64,000 nucleotides of DNA. It comes from Rhodeus uyekii (Eukaryota > Chordata > Actinopteri > Cypriniformes > Acheilognathidae). The position numbers and the translations under genes are program-made. Where the stretch lies: contig JAWRVZ010000619.1 in assembly GCA_037043235.1 (NCBI GenBank), positions 1 through 64,000 on the forward strand. Direction: 5' to 3'. Under the pieces are notes generated by a model. The model ran no database searches. It had not been told where the DNA came from and was given only the letters and a program-made list of their open reading frames with translations. This document shows, piece by piece, positions 1-15,000 of this stretch. Numbering within the stretch: the stretch's first letter is position 1; each line of letters opens with the position of its first letter.

Positions 1-3000
1 ACAGAGTGTGTGTGATGTTGCTGTGGTGACTGTGACAGAGTGTGTGTGATGTTGCTGTGGTGACTGTGACAGAGTGTGTGTGATGTTGCTGTGGTGACTG
101 TGACAGAGTGTGTGTGATGTTGCTGTGGTGACTGTGACAGAGTGTGTGTGATGTTGCTGTGGTGACTGTGACAGAGTGTGTGTGATGTTGCTGTGGTGAC
201 TGTGACAGAGTGTGTGTGATGTTGCTGTGGTGACTGTTACAGAGTGTGTGTGATGTTGCGGTAATGACTGTAACAGAGTGTGTGTGATGTTGCGGTAATG
301 ACTGTAACAGTGTGTGTGTGATGTTGCGGTAATGACTGTAACAGAGTGTGTGTGATGTTGCTGTGGTGACTGTAACAGAGTGTGTGTGACGTTGCGGTAA
401 TGACTGTAACAGTGTGTGTGACGTTGCTGTGGTGACTGTAACAGAGTGTGTGTGACGTTGCGGTAATGACTGTAACAGAGTGTGTGTGATGTTGCTGTGG
501 TGACTGTGACAGAGTGTGTGTGATGTTGCGGTAATGACTGTAACAGAGTGTGTGTGATGTTGCGGTAATGACTGTAACAGAGTGTGTGTGATGTTGCGGT
601 AATGACTGTAACAGTGTGTGTGTGATGTTGCGGTAATGACTGTAACAGAGTGTGTGTGATGTTGCTGTGGTGACTGTAACAGAGTGTGTGTGACGTTGCG
701 GTAATGACTGTAACAGTGTGTGTGTGATGTTGCTGTGGTGACTGTAACAGAGTGTGTGTGACGTTGCGGTAATGACTGTAACAGAGTGTGTGTGATGTTG
801 CTGTGGTGACTGTGACAGAGTGTGTGTGATGTTGCGGTAATGACTGTAACAGTGTGTGTGATGTTGCGGTAATGACTGTAACAGTGTGTGTGTGATGTTG
901 CGGTAATGACTGTAACAGAGTGTGTGTGATGTTGCGGTAATGACTGTAACAGAGTGTGTGTGATGTTGCTGTGGTGACTGTAACAGAGTGTGTGTGACGT
1001 TGCGGTAATGACTGTAACAGTGTGTGTGTGATGTTGCTGTGGTGACTGTGACAGAGTGTGTGTGATGTTGCGGTAATGACTGTAACAGAGTGTGTGTGAT
1101 GTTGCTGTGGTGACTGTAACAGAGTGTGTGTGATGTTGCTGTGGTGACTGTAACAGAGTGTGTGTGATGTTGCTGTGGTGACTGTGACAGAGTGTGTGTG
1201 ATGTTGCTGTGGTGACTGTGACAGAGTGTGTGTGATGTTGCTGTGGTGACTGTAACAGTGTGTGTGTGATGTTGCTGTGGTGACTGTGACAGAGTGTGTG
1301 TGATGTTGCGGTAATGACTGTAACAGAGTGTGTGTGATGTTGCTGTGGTGACTTTAACAGAGTGTGTGTGTGATGTTGCTGTGGTGACTGTAACAGAGTG
1401 TGTGTGATGTTGCTGTGGTGACTGTAACAGAGTGTGTGTGATGTTGCTGTGGTGACTGTGACAGAGTGTGTGTGATGTTGCTGTGGTGACTGTGACAGAG
1501 TGTGTGTGATGTTGCTGTAATGACTGTAACAGAGTGTGTGTGATGTTGCTGTGGTGACTGTAACAGAGTGTGTGTGATGTTGCGGTAATGACTGTAACAG
1601 AGTGTGTGTGATGTTGCTGTGGTGACTGTAACAGAGTGTGTGTGATGTTGCTGTGGTGACTGTAACAGAGTGTGTGTGATGTTGCTGTGGTGACTGTAAC
1701 AGAGTGTGTGTGATGTTGCTGTGGTGACTGTAACAGAGTGTGTGTGATGTTGCGGTAATGACTGTAACAGAGTGTGTGTGATGTTGCGGTAATGACTGTA
1801 ACAGTGTGTGTGTGATGTTGCGGTAATGACTGTAACAGAGTGTGTGTGATGTTGCTGTGGTGACTGTAACAGAGTGTGTGTGACGTTGCGGTAATGACTG
1901 TAACAGTGTGTGTGTGATGTTGCTGTGGTGACTGTAACAGAGTGTGTGTGACGTTGCGGTAATGACTGTAACAGAGTGTGTGTGATGTTGCTGTGGTGAC
2001 TGTGACAGAGTGTGTGTGATGTTGCGGTAATGACTGTAACAGTGTGTGTGATGTTGCGGTAATGACTGTAACAGTGTGTGTGTGATGTTGCGGTAATGAC
2101 TGTAACAGAGTGTGTGTGATGTTGCGGTAATGACTGTAACAGAGTGTGTGTGATGTTGCTGTGGTGACTGTAACAGAGTGTGTGTGACGTTGCGGTAATG
2201 ACTGTAACAGTGTGTGTGTGATGTTGCTGTGGTGACTGTGACAGAGTGTGTGTGATGTTGCGGTAATGACTGTAACAGAGTGTGTGTGATGTTGCTGTGG
2301 TGACTGTAACAGAGTGTGTGTGATGTTGCTGTGGTGACTGTGACAGAGTGTGTGTGATGTTGCTGTGGTGACTGTGACAGAGTGTGTGTGATGTTGCTGT
2401 GGTGACTGTAACAGTGTGTGTGTGATGTTGCTGTGGTGACTGTGACAGAGTGTGTGTGATGTTGCGGTAATGACTGTAACAGAGTGTGTGTGATGTTGCT
2501 GTGGTGACTGTAACAGAGTGTGTGTGACGTTGCGGTAATGACTGTAACAGAGTGTGTGTGACGTTGCGGTAATGACTGTAACAGTGTGTGTGTGATGTTG
2601 CTGTGGTGACTGTGACAGAGTGTGTGTGATGTTGCTGTGGTGACTGTGACAGAGTGTGTGTGATGTTGCTGTGGTGACTGTGACAGAGTGTGTGTGATGT
2701 TGCTGTGGTGACTGTGACAGAGTGTGTGTGATGTTGCTGTGGTGACTGTGACAGAGTGTGTGTGATGTTGCTGTGGTGACTGTGACAGAGTGTGTGTGAT
2801 GTTGCTGTGGTGACTGTGACAGAGTGTGTGTGATGTTGCTGTGGTGACTGTGACAGAGTGTGTGTGATGTTGCTGTGGTGACTGTGACAGAGTGTGTGTG
2901 ATGTTGCTGTGGTGACTGTGACAGAGTGTGTGTGATGTTGCTGTGGTGACTGTTACAGAGTGTGTGTGATGTTGCGGTAATGACTGTAACAGAGTGTGTG

Positions 3001-6000
3001 TGATGTTGCGGTAATGACTGTAACAGTGTGTGTGTGATGTTGCGGTAATGACTGTAACAGAGTGTGTGTGATGTTGCTGTGGTGACTGTAACAGAGTGTG
3101 TGTGACGTTGCGGTAATGACTGTAACAGAGTGTGTGTGATGTTGCTGTGGTGACTGTAACAGAGTGTGTGTGACGTTGCGGTAATGACTGTAACAGAGTG
3201 TGTGTGATGTTGCTGTGGTGACTGTGACAGAGTGTGTGTGATGTTGCGGTAATGACTGTAACAGAGTGTGTGTGATGTTGCGGTAATGACTGTAACAGAG
3301 TGTGTGTGATGTTGCGGTAATGACTGTAACAGTGTGTGTGTGATGTTGCGGTAATGACTGTAACAGAGTGTGTGTGATGTTGCTGTGGTGACTGTAACAG
3401 AGTGTGTGTGACGTTGCGGTAATGACTGTAACAGTGTGTGTGTGATGTTGCTGTGGTGACTGTAACAGAGTGTGTGTGACGTTGCGGTAATGACTGTAAC
3501 AGAGTGTGTGTGATGTTGCTGTGGTGACTGTGACAGAGTGTGTGTGATGTTGCGGTAATGACTGTAACAGTGTGTGTGATGTTGCGGTAATGACTGTAAC
3601 AGTGTGTGTGTGATGTTGCGGTAATGACTGTAACAGAGTGTGTGTGATGTTGCGGTAATGACTGTAACAGAGTGTGTGTGATGTTGCTGTGGTGACTGTA
3701 ACAGAGTGTGTGTGACGTTGCGGTAATGACTGTAACAGTGTGTGTGTGATGTTGCTGTGGTGACTGTGACAGAGTGTGTGTGATGTTGCGGTAATGACTG
3801 TAACAGAGTGTGTGTGATGTTGCTGTGGTGACTGTAACAGAGTGTGTGTGATGTTGCTGTGGTGACTGTAACAGAGTGTGTGTGATGTTGCTGTGGTGAC
3901 TGTGACAGAGTGTGTGTGATGTTGCTGTGGTGACTGTGACAGAGTGTGTGTGATGTTGCTGTGGTGACTGTAACAGTGTGTGTGTGATGTTGCTGTGGTG
4001 ACTGTGACAGAGTGTGTGTGATGTTGCGGTAATGACTGTAACAGAGTGTGTGTGATGTTGCTGTGGTGACTTTAACAGAGTGTGTGTGTGATGTTGCTGT
4101 GGTGACTGTAACAGAGTGTGTGTGATGTTGCTGTGGTGACTGTAACAGAGTGTGTGTGATGTTGCTGTGGTGACTGTAACAGAGTGTGTGTGATGTTGCG
4201 GTAATGACTGTAACAGAGTGTGTGTGATGTTGCGGTAATGACTGTAACAGTGTGTGTGTGATGTTGCGGTAATGACTGTAACAGAGTGTGTGTGATGTTG
4301 CTGTGGTGACTGTAACAGAGTGTGTGTGACGTTGCGGTAATGACTGTAACAGTGTGTGTGTGATGTTGCTGTGGTGACTGTAACAGAGTGTGTGTGACGT
4401 TGCGGTAATGACTGTAACAGAGTGTGTGTGATGTTGCTGTGGTGACTGTGACAGAGTGTGTGTGATGTTGCGGTAATGACTGTAACAGTGTGTGTGATGT
4501 TGCGGTAATGACTGTAACAGTGTGTGTGTGATGTTGCGGTAATGACTGTAACAGAGTGTGTGTGATGTTGCGGTAATGACTGTAACAGAGTGTGTGTGAT
4601 GTTGCTGTGGTGACTGTAACAGAGTGTGTGTGACGTTGCGGTAATGACTGTAACAGTGTGTGTGTGATGTTGCTGTGGTGACTGTGACAGAGTGTGTGTG
4701 ATGTTGCGGTAATGACTGTAACAGAGTGTGTGTGATGTTGCTGTGGTGACTGTAACAGAGTGTGTGTGATGTTGCTGTGGTGACTGTAACAGAGTGTGTG
4801 TGATGTTGCTGTGGTGACTGTGACAGAGTGTGTGTGATGTTGCTGTGGTGACTGTGACAGAGTGTGTGTGATGTTGCTGTGGTGACTGTAACAGTGTGTG
4901 TGTGATGTTGCTGTGGTGACTGTGACAGAGTGTGTGTGATGTTGCTGTGGTGACTGTTACAGAGTGTGTGTGATGTTGCGGTAATGACTGTAACAGAGTG
5001 TGTGTGATGTTGCGGTAATGACTGTAACAGTGTGTGTGTGATGTTGCGGTAATGACTGTAACAGAGTGTGTGTGATGTTGCTGTGGTGACTGTAACAGAG
5101 TGTGTGTGACGTTGCGGTAATGACTGTAACAGAGTGTGTGTGATGTTGCTGTGGTGACTGTAACAGAGTGTGTGTGACGTTGCGGTAATGACTGTAACAG
5201 AGTGTGTGTGATGTTGCTGTGGTGACTGTGACAGAGTGTGTGTGATGTTGCGGTAATGACTGTAACAGAGTGTGTGTGATGTTGCGGTAATGACTGTAAC
5301 AGAGTGTGTGTGATGTTGCGGTAATGACTGTAACAGTGTGTGTGTGATGTTGCGGTAATGACTGTAACAGAGTGTGTGTGATGTTGCTGTGGTGACTGTA
5401 ACAGAGTGTGTGTGACGTTGCGGTAATGACTGTAACAGTGTGTGTGTGATGTTGCTGTGGTGACTGTAACAGAGTGTGTGTGACGTTGCGGTAATGACTG
5501 TAACAGAGTGTGTGTGATGTTGCTGTGGTGACTGTGACAGAGTGTGTGTGATGTTGCGGTAATGACTGTAACAGTGTGTGTGATGTTGCGGTAATGACTG
5601 TAACAGTGTGTGTGTGATGTTGCGGTAATGACTGTAACAGAGTGTGTGTGATGTTGCGGTAATGACTGTAACAGAGTGTGTGTGATGTTGCTGTGGTGAC
5701 TGTAACAGAGTGTGTGTGACGTTGCGGTAATGACTGTAACAGTGTGTGTGTGATGTTGCTGTGGTGACTGTGACAGAGTGTGTGTGATGTTGCGGTAATG
5801 ACTGTAACAGAGTGTGTGTGATGTTGCTGTGGTGACTGTAACAGAGTGTGTGTGATGTTGCTGTGGTGACTGTAACAGAGTGTGTGTGATGTTGCTGTGG
5901 TGACTGTGACAGAGTGTGTGTGATGTTGCTGTGGTGACTGTGACAGAGTGTGTGTGATGTTGCTGTGGTGACTGTAACAGTGTGTGTGTGATGTTGCTGT

Positions 6001-9000
6001 GGTGACTGTGACAGAGTGTGTGTGATGTTGCGGTAATGACTGTAACAGAGTGTGTGTGATGTTGCTGTGGTGACTGTAACAGAGTGTGTGTGTGATGTTG
6101 CTGTGGTGACTGTAACAGAGTGTGTGTGATGTTGCTGTGGTGACTGTAACAGAGTGTGTGTGATGTTGCTGTGGTGACTGTAACAGAGTGTGTGTGATGT
6201 TGCGGTAATGACTGTAACAGAGTGTGTGTGATGTTGCGGTAATGACTGTAACAGTGTGTGTGTGATGTTGCGGTAATGACTGTAACAGAGTGTGTGTGAT
6301 GTTGCTGTGGTGACTGTAACAGAGTGTGTGTGACGTTGCGGTAATGACTGTAACAGTGTGTGTGTGATGTTGCTGTGGTGACTGTAACAGAGTGTGTGTG
6401 ACGTTGCGGTAATGACTGTAACAGAGTGTGTGTGATGTTGCTGTGGTGACTGTGACAGAGTGTGTGTGATGTTGCGGTAATGACTGTAACAGTGTGTGTG
6501 ATGTTGCGGTAATGACTGTAACAGTGTGTGTGTGATGTTGCGGTAATGACTGTAACAGAGTGTGTGTGATGTTGCGGTAATGACTGTAACAGAGTGTGTG
6601 TGATGTTGCTGTGGTGACTGTAACAGAGTGTGTGTGACGTTGCGGTAATGACTGTAACAGTGTGTGTGTGATGTTGCTGTGGTGACTGTGACAGAGTGTG
6701 TGTGATGTTGCGGTAATGACTGTAACAGAGTGTGTGTGATGTTGCTGTGGTGACTGTAACAGAGTGTGTGTGATGTTGCTGTGGTGACTGTAACAGAGTG
6801 TGTGTGATGTTGCTGTGGTGACTGTGACAGAGTGTGTGTGATGTTGCTGTGGTGACTGTGACAGAGTGTGTGTGATGTTGCTGTGGTGACTGTAACAGTG
6901 TGTGTGTGATGTTGCTGTGGTGACTGTGACAGAGTGTGTGTGATGTTGCGGTAATGACTGTAACAGAGTGTGTGTGATGTTGCTGTGGTGACTGTAACAG
7001 AGTGTGTGTGACGTTGCGGTAATGACTGTAACAGAGTGTGTGTGACGTTGCGGTAATGACTGTAACAGTGTGTGTGTGATGTTGCTGTGGTGACTGTGAC
7101 AGAGTGTGTGTGATGTTGCTGTGGTGACTGTGACAGAGTGTGTGTGATGTTGCTGTGGTGACTGTGACAGAGTGTGTGTGATGTTGCTGTGGTGACTGTG
7201 ACAGAGTGTGTGTGATGTTGCTGTGGTGACTGTGACAGAGTGTGTGTGATGTTGCTGTGGTGACTGTGACAGAGTGTGTGTGATGTTGCTGTGGTGACTG
7301 TGACAGAGTGTGTGTGATGTTGCTGTGGTGACTGTGACAGAGTGTGTGTGATGTTGCTGTGGTGACTGTGACAGAGTGTGTGTGATGTTGCTGTGGTGAC
7401 TGTGACAGAGTGTGTGTGATGTTGCTGTGGTGACTGTGACAGAGTGTGTGTGATGTTGCGGTAATGACTGTAACAGAGTGTGTGTGATGTTGCGGTAATG
7501 ACTGTAACAGTGTGTGTGTGATGTTGCGGTAATGACTGTAACAGAGTGTGTGTGATGTTGCTGTGGTGACTGTAACAGAGTGTGTGTGACGTTGCGGTAA
7601 TGACTGTAACAGAGTGTGTGTGATGTTGCTGTGGTGACTGTAACAGAGTGTGTGTGACGTTGCGGTAATGACTGTAACAGAGTGTGTGTGATGTTGCTGT
7701 GGTGACTGTGACAGAGTGTGTGTGATGTTGCGGTAATGACTGTAACAGAGTGTGTGTGATGTTGCGGTAATGACTGTAACAGAGTGTGTGTGATGTTGCG
7801 GTAATGACTGTAACAGTGTGTGTGTGATGTTGCGGTAATGACTGTAACAGAGTGTGTGTGATGTTGCTGTGGTGACTGTAACAGAGTGTGTGTGACGTTG
7901 CGGTAATGACTGTAACAGTGTGTGTGTGATGTTGCTGTGGTGACTGTAACAGAGTGTGTGTGACGTTGCGGTAATGACTGTAACAGAGTGTGTGTGATGT
8001 TGCTGTGGTGACTGTGACAGAGTGTGTGTGATGTTGCGGTAATGACTGTAACAGTGTGTGTGATGTTGCGGTAATGACTGTAACAGTGTGTGTGTGATGT
8101 TGCGGTAATGACTGTAACAGAGTGTGTGTGATGTTGCGGTAATGACTGTAACAGAGTGTGTGTGATGTTGCTGTGGTGACTGTAACAGAGTGTGTGTGAC
8201 GTTGCGGTAATGACTGTAACAGTGTGTGTGTGATGTTGCTGTGGTGACTGTGACAGAGTGTGTGTGATGTTGCGGTAATGACTGTAACAGAGTGTGTGTG
8301 ATGTTGCTGTGGTGACTGTAACAGAGTGTGTGTGATGTTGCTGTGGTGACTGTAACAGAGTGTGTGTGATGTTGCTGTGGTGACTGTGACAGAGTGTGTG
8401 TGATGTTGCTGTGGTGACTGTGACAGAGTGTGTGTGATGTTGCTGTGGTGACTGTAACAGTGTGTGTGTGATGTTGCTGTGGTGACTGTGACAGAGTGTG
8501 TGTGATGTTGCGGTAATGACTGTAACAGAGTGTGTGTGATGTTGCTGTGGTGACTTTAACAGAGTGTGTGTGTGATGTTGCTGTGGTGACTGTAACAGAG
8601 TGTGTGTGATGTTGCTGTGGTGACTGTAACAGAGTGTGTGTGATGTTGCTGTGGTGACTGTGACAGAGTGTGTGTGATGTTGCTGTGGTGACTGTGACAG
8701 AGTGTGTGTGATGTTGCTGTAATGACTGTAACAGAGTGTGTGTGATGTTGCTGTGGTGACTGTAACAGAGTGTGTGTGATGTTGCGGTAATGACTGTAAC
8801 AGAGTGTGTGTGATGTTGCTGTGGTGACTGTAACAGAGTGTGTGTGATGTTGCTGTGGTGACTGTAACAGAGTGTGTGTGATGTTGCTGTGGTGACTGTA
8901 ACAGAGTGTGTGTGATGTTGCTGTGGTGACTGTAACAGAGTGTGTGTGATGTTGCTGTGGTGACTGAACAGAGTGTGTGTGATGTTGCGGTAATGACTGT

Positions 9001-12000
9001 AACAGAGTGTGTGTGATGTTGCGGTAATGACTGTGACAGAGTGTGTGTGACGTTGCGGTAATGACTGTGACAGAGTGTGTGTGACGTTGCGGTAATGACT
9101 GTAACAGAGTGTGTGTGATGTTGCTGTGGTGACTGTAACAGAGTGTGTGTGACGTTGCGGTAATGACTGTGACAGAGTGTGTGTGATGTTGCGGTAATGA
9201 CTGTAACAGAGTGTGTGTGATGTTGCGGTAATGACTGTAACAGTGTGTGTGTGATGTTGCGGTAATGACTGTAACAGAGTGTGTGTGATGTTACTGTGGT
9301 GACTGTTACAGAGTGTGTGTGATGTTGCGGTAATGACTGTAACAGAGTGTGTGTGATGTTGCGGTAATGACTGTAACAGTGTGTGTGTGATGTTGCGGTA
9401 ATGACTGTAACAGAGTGTGTGTGATGTTGCTGTGGTGACTGTAACAGAGTGTGTGTGACGTTGCGGTAATGACTGTAACAGAGTGTGTGTGATGTTGCTG
9501 TGGTGACTGTAACAGAGTGTGTGTGATGTTGCTGTGGTGACTGTAACAGAGTGTGTGTGATGTTGCTGTGGTGACTGTAACAGAGTGTGTGTGACGTTGC
9601 GGTAATGACTGTAACAGAGTGTGTGTGATGTTGCTGTGGTGACTGTAACAGAGTGTGTGTGACGTTGCGGTAATGACTGTAACAGAGTGTGTGTGATGTT
9701 GCTGTGGTGACTGTAACAGAGTGTGTGTGACGTTGCGGTAATGACTGTAACAGAGTGTGTGTGATGTTACTGTGGTGACTGTTACAGAGTGTGTGTGATG
9801 TTGCGGTAATGACTGTAACAGAGTGTGTGTGATGTTGCGGTAATGACTGTAACAGTGTGTGTGTGATGTTGCGGTAATGACTGTAACAGAGTGTGTGTGA
9901 TGTTGCTGTGGTGACTGTAACAGAGTGTGTGTGACGTTGCGGTAATGACTGTAACAGAGTGTGTGTGATGTTGCTGTGGTGACTGTAACAGAGTGTGTGT
10001 GATGTTGCTGTGGTGACTGTAACAGAGTGTGTGTGATGTTGCTGTGGTGACTGTAACAGAGTGTGTGTGACGTTGCGGTAATGACTGTAACAGAGTGTGT
10101 GTGATGTTGCTGTGGTGACTGTGACAGAGTGTGTGTGATGTTGCGGTAATGACTGTAACAGTGTGTGTGTGATGTTGCGGTAATGACTGTAACAGAGTGT
10201 GTGTGATGTTGCGGTAATGACTGTAACAGAGTGTGTGTGATGTTGCTGTGGTGACTGTAACAGAGTGTGTGTGACGTTGCGGTAATGACTGTAACAGAGT
10301 GTGTGTGATGTTGCTGTGGTGACTGTAACAGAGTGTGTGTGACGTTGCGGTAATGACTGTAACAGAGTGTGTGTGATGTTGCTGTGGTGACTGTGACAGA
10401 GTGTGTGTGATGTTGCGGTAATGACTGTAACAGTGTGTGTGTGATGTTGCGGTAATGACTGTAACAGAGTGTGTGTGATGTTGCGGTAATGACTGTAACA
10501 GTGTGTGTGTGATGTTGCGGTAATGACTGTAACAGAGTGTGTGTGATGTTGCTGTGGTGACTGTAACAGAGTGTGTGTGATGTTGCTGTGGTGACTGTAA
10601 CAGAGTGTGTGTGACGTTGCGGTAATGACTGTAACAGAGTGTGTGTGATGTTGCTGTGGTGACTGTGACAGAGTGTGTGTGATGTTGCGGTAATGACTGT
10701 AACAGTGTGTGTGTGATGTTGCGGTAATGACTGTAACAGAGTGTGTGTGATGTTGCGGTAATGACTGTAACAGAGTGTGTGTGATGTTGCTGTGGTGACT
10801 GTAACAGAGTGTGTGTGACGTTGCGGTAATGACTGTAACAGTGTGTGTGTGATGTTGCTGTGGTGACTGTAACAGAGTGTGTGTGATGTTGCTGTGGTGA
10901 CTGTGACAGAGTGTGTGTGATGTTGCGGTAATGACTGTAACAGAGTGTGTGTGATGTTGCGGTAATGACTGTAACAGAGTGTGTGTGATGTTGCGGTAAT
11001 GACTGTAACAGAGTGTGTGTGATGTTGCTGTGGTGACTGTAACAGAGTGTGTGTGACGTTGCGGTAATGACTGTAACAGTGTGTGTGTGATGTTGCTGTG
11101 GTGACTGTGACAGAGTGTGTGTGATGTTGCTGTGGTGACTGTGACAGAGTGTGTGTGATGTTGCTGTGGTGACTGTGACAGAGTGTGTGTGATGTTGCTG
11201 TGGTGACTGTGACAGAGTGTGTGTGATGTTGCTGTGGTGACTGTGACAGAGTGTGTGTGATGTTGCTGTGGTGACTGTGACAGAGTGTGTGTGATGTTGC
11301 TGTGGTGACTGTGACAGAGTGTGTGTGATGTTGCTGTGGTGACTGTGACAGAGTGTGTGTGATGTTGCTGTGGTGACTGTGACAGAGTGTGTGTGATGTT
11401 GCTGTGGTGACTGTGACAGAGTGTGTGTGATGTTGCTGTGGTGACTGTGACAGAGTGTGTGTGATGTTGCTGTGGTGACTGTTACAGAGTGTGTGTGATG
11501 TTGCGGTAATGACTGTAACAGAGTGTGTGTGATGTTGCGGTAATGACTGTAACAGTGTGTGTGTGATGTTGCGGTAATGACTGTAACAGAGTGTGTGTGA
11601 TGTTGCTGTGGTGACTGTAACAGAGTGTGTGTGACGTTGCGGTAATGACTGTAACAGAGTGTGTGTGACGTTGCTGTGGTGACTGTAACAGAGTGTGTGT
11701 GACGTTGCGGTAATGACTGTAACAGAGTGTGTGTGATGTTGCTGTGGTGACTGTGACAGAGTGTGTGTGATGTTGCGGTAATGACTGTAACAGAGTGTGT
11801 GTGATGTTGCGGTAATGACTGTAACAGAGTGTGTGTGATGTTGCGGTAATGACTGTAACAGTGTGTGTGTGATGTTGCGGTAATGACTGTAACAGAGTGT
11901 GTGTGATGTTGCTGTGGTGACTGTAACAGAGTGTGTGTGACGTTGCGGTAATGACTGTAACAGTGTGTGTGTGATGTTGCTGTGGTGACTGTAACAGAGT

Positions 12001-15000
12001 GTGTGTGACGTTGCGGTAATGACTGTAACAGAGTGTGTGTGATGTTGCTGTGGTGACTGTGACAGAGTGTGTATGATGTTGCGGTAATGACTGTAACAGT
12101 GTGTGTGATGTTGCGGTAATGACTGTAACAGTGTGTGTGTGATGTTGCGGTAATGACTGTAACAGAGTGTGTGTGATGTTGCGGTAATGACTGTAACAGA
12201 GTGTGTGTGATGTTGCTGTGGTGACTGTAACAGAGTGTGTGTGACGTTGCGGTAATGACTGTAACAGTGTGTGTGTGATGTTGCTGTGGTGACTGTGACA
12301 GAGTGTGTGTGATGTTGCGGTAATGACTGTAACAGAGTGTGTGTGATGTTGCTGTGGTGACTGTAACAGAGTGTGTGTGATGTTGCTGTGGTGACTGTAA
12401 CAGAGTGTGTGTGATGTTGCTGTGGTGACTGTGACAGAGTGTGTGTGATGTTGCTGTGGTGACTGTGACAGAGTGTGTGTGATGTTGCTGTGGTGACTGT
12501 AACAGTGTGTGTGTGATGTTGCTGTGGTGACTGTGACAGAGTGTGTGTGATGTTGCGGTAATGACTGTAACAGAGTGTGTGTGATGTTGCTGTGGTGACT
12601 TTAACAGAGTGTGTGTGTGATGTTGCTGTGGTGACTGTAACAGAGTGTGTGTGATGTTGCTGTGGTGACTGTAACAGAGTGTGTGTGATGTTGCTGTGGT
12701 GACTGTGACAGAGTGTGTGTGATGTTGCTGTGGTGACTGTGACAGAGTGTGTGTGATGTTGCTGTAATGACTGTAACAGAGTGTGTGTGATGTTGCTGTG
12801 GTGACTGTAACAGAGTGTGTGTGATGTTGCGGTAATGACTGTAACAGAGTGTGTGTGATGTTGCTGTGGTGACTGTAACAGAGTGTGTGTGATGTTGCTG
12901 TGGTGACTGTAACAGAGTGTGTGTGATGTTGCTGTGGTGACTGTAACAGAGTGTGTGTGATGTTGCTGTGGTGACTGTAACAGAGTGTGTGTGATGTTGC
13001 GGTAATGACTGTAACAGAGTGTGTGTGATGTTGCGGTAATGACTGTAACAGTGTGTGTGTGATGTTGCGGTAATGACTGTAACAGAGTGTGTGTGATGTT
13101 GCTGTGGTGACTGTAACAGAGTGTGTGTGACGTTGCGGTAATGACTGTAACAGTGTGTGTGTGATGTTGCTGTGGTGACTGTAACAGAGTGTGTGTGACG
13201 TTGCGGTAATGACTGTAACAGAGTGTGTGTGATGTTGCTGTGGTGACTGTGACAGAGTGTGTGTGATGTTGCGGTAATGACTGTAACAGTGTGTGTGATG
13301 TTGCGGTAATGACTGTAACAGTGTGTGTGTGATGTTGCGGTAATGACTGTAACAGAGTGTGTGTGATGTTGCGGTAATGACTGTAACAGAGTGTGTGTGA
13401 TGTTGCTGTGGTGACTGTAACAGAGTGTGTGTGACGTTGCGGTAATGACTGTAACAGTGTGTGTGTGATGTTGCTGTGGTGACTGTGACAGAGTGTGTGT
13501 GATGTTGCGGTAATGACTGTAACAGAGTGTGTGTGATGTTGCTGTGGTGACTGTAACAGAGTGTGTGTGATGTTGCTGTGGTGACTGTAACAGAGTGTGT
13601 GTGATGTTGCTGTGGTGACTGTGACAGAGTGTGTGTGATGTTGCTGTGGTGACTGTGACAGAGTGTGTGTGATGTTGCTGTGGTGACTGTAACAGTGTGT
13701 GTGTGATGTTGCTGTGGTGACTGTGACAGAGTGTGTGTGATGTTGCGGTAATGACTGTAACAGAGTGTGTGTGATGTTGCTGTGGTGACTTTAACAGAGT
13801 GTGTGTGTGATGTTGCTGTGGTGACTGTAACAGAGTGTGTGTGATGTTGCTGTGGTGACTGTAACAGAGTGTGTGTGATGTTGCTGTGGTGACTGTGACA
13901 GAGTGTGTGTGATGTTGCTGTGGTGACTGTGACAGAGTGTGTGTGATGTTGCTGTAATGACTGTAACAGAGTGTGTGTGATGTTGCTGTGGTGACTGTGA
14001 CAGAGTGTGTGTGATGTTGCTGTGGTGACTGTAACAGTGTGTGTGTGATGTTGCTGTGGTGACTGTGACAGAGTGTGTGTGATGTTGCGGTAATGACTGT
14101 AACAGAGTGTGTGTGATGTTGCTGTGGTGACTTTAACAGAGTGTGTGTGTGATGTTGCTGTGGTGACTGTAACAGAGTGTGTGTGATGTTGCTGTGGTGA
14201 CTGTGACAGAGTGTGTGTTATGTTGCTGTGGTGACTGTGACAGAGTGTGTGTGATGTTGCTGTAATGACTGTAACAGAGTGTGTGTGATGTTGCTGTGGT
14301 GACTGTAACAGAGTGTGTGTGATGTTGCGGTAATGACTGTAACAGAGTGTGTGTGATGTTGCTGTGGTGACTGTAACAGAGTGTGTGTGATGTTGCTGTG
14401 GTGACTGTAACAGAGTGTGTGTGATGTTGCTGTGGTGACTGTGACAGAGTGTGTGTGATGTTGCTGTGGTGACTGTGACAGAGTGTGTGTGATGTTGCTG
14501 TGGTGACTGTAACAGTGTGTGTGTGATGTTGCTGTGGTGACTGTGACAGAGTGTGTGTGATGTTGCGGTAATGACTGTAACAGAGTGTGTGTGATGTTGC
14601 TGTGGTGACTTTAACAGAGTGTGTGTGTGATGTTGCTGTGGTGACTGTAACAGAGTGTGTGTGATGTTGCTGTGGTGACTGTGACAGAGTGTGTGTTATG
14701 TTGCTGTGGTGACTGTGACAGAGTGTGTGTGATGTTGCTGTAATGACTGTAACAGAGTGTGTGTGATGTTGCTGTGGTGACTGTAACAGAGTGTGTGTGA
14801 TGTTGCGGTAATGACTGTAACAGAGTGTGTGTGATGTTGCTGTGGTGACTGTAACAGAGTGTGTGTGATGTTGCTGTGGTGACTGTAACAGAGTGTGTGT
14901 GATGTTGCTGTGGTGACTGTAACAGAGTGTGTGTGATGTTGCTGTGGTGACTGTAACAGAGTGTGTGTGATGTTGCGGTAATGACTGTAACAGAGTGTGT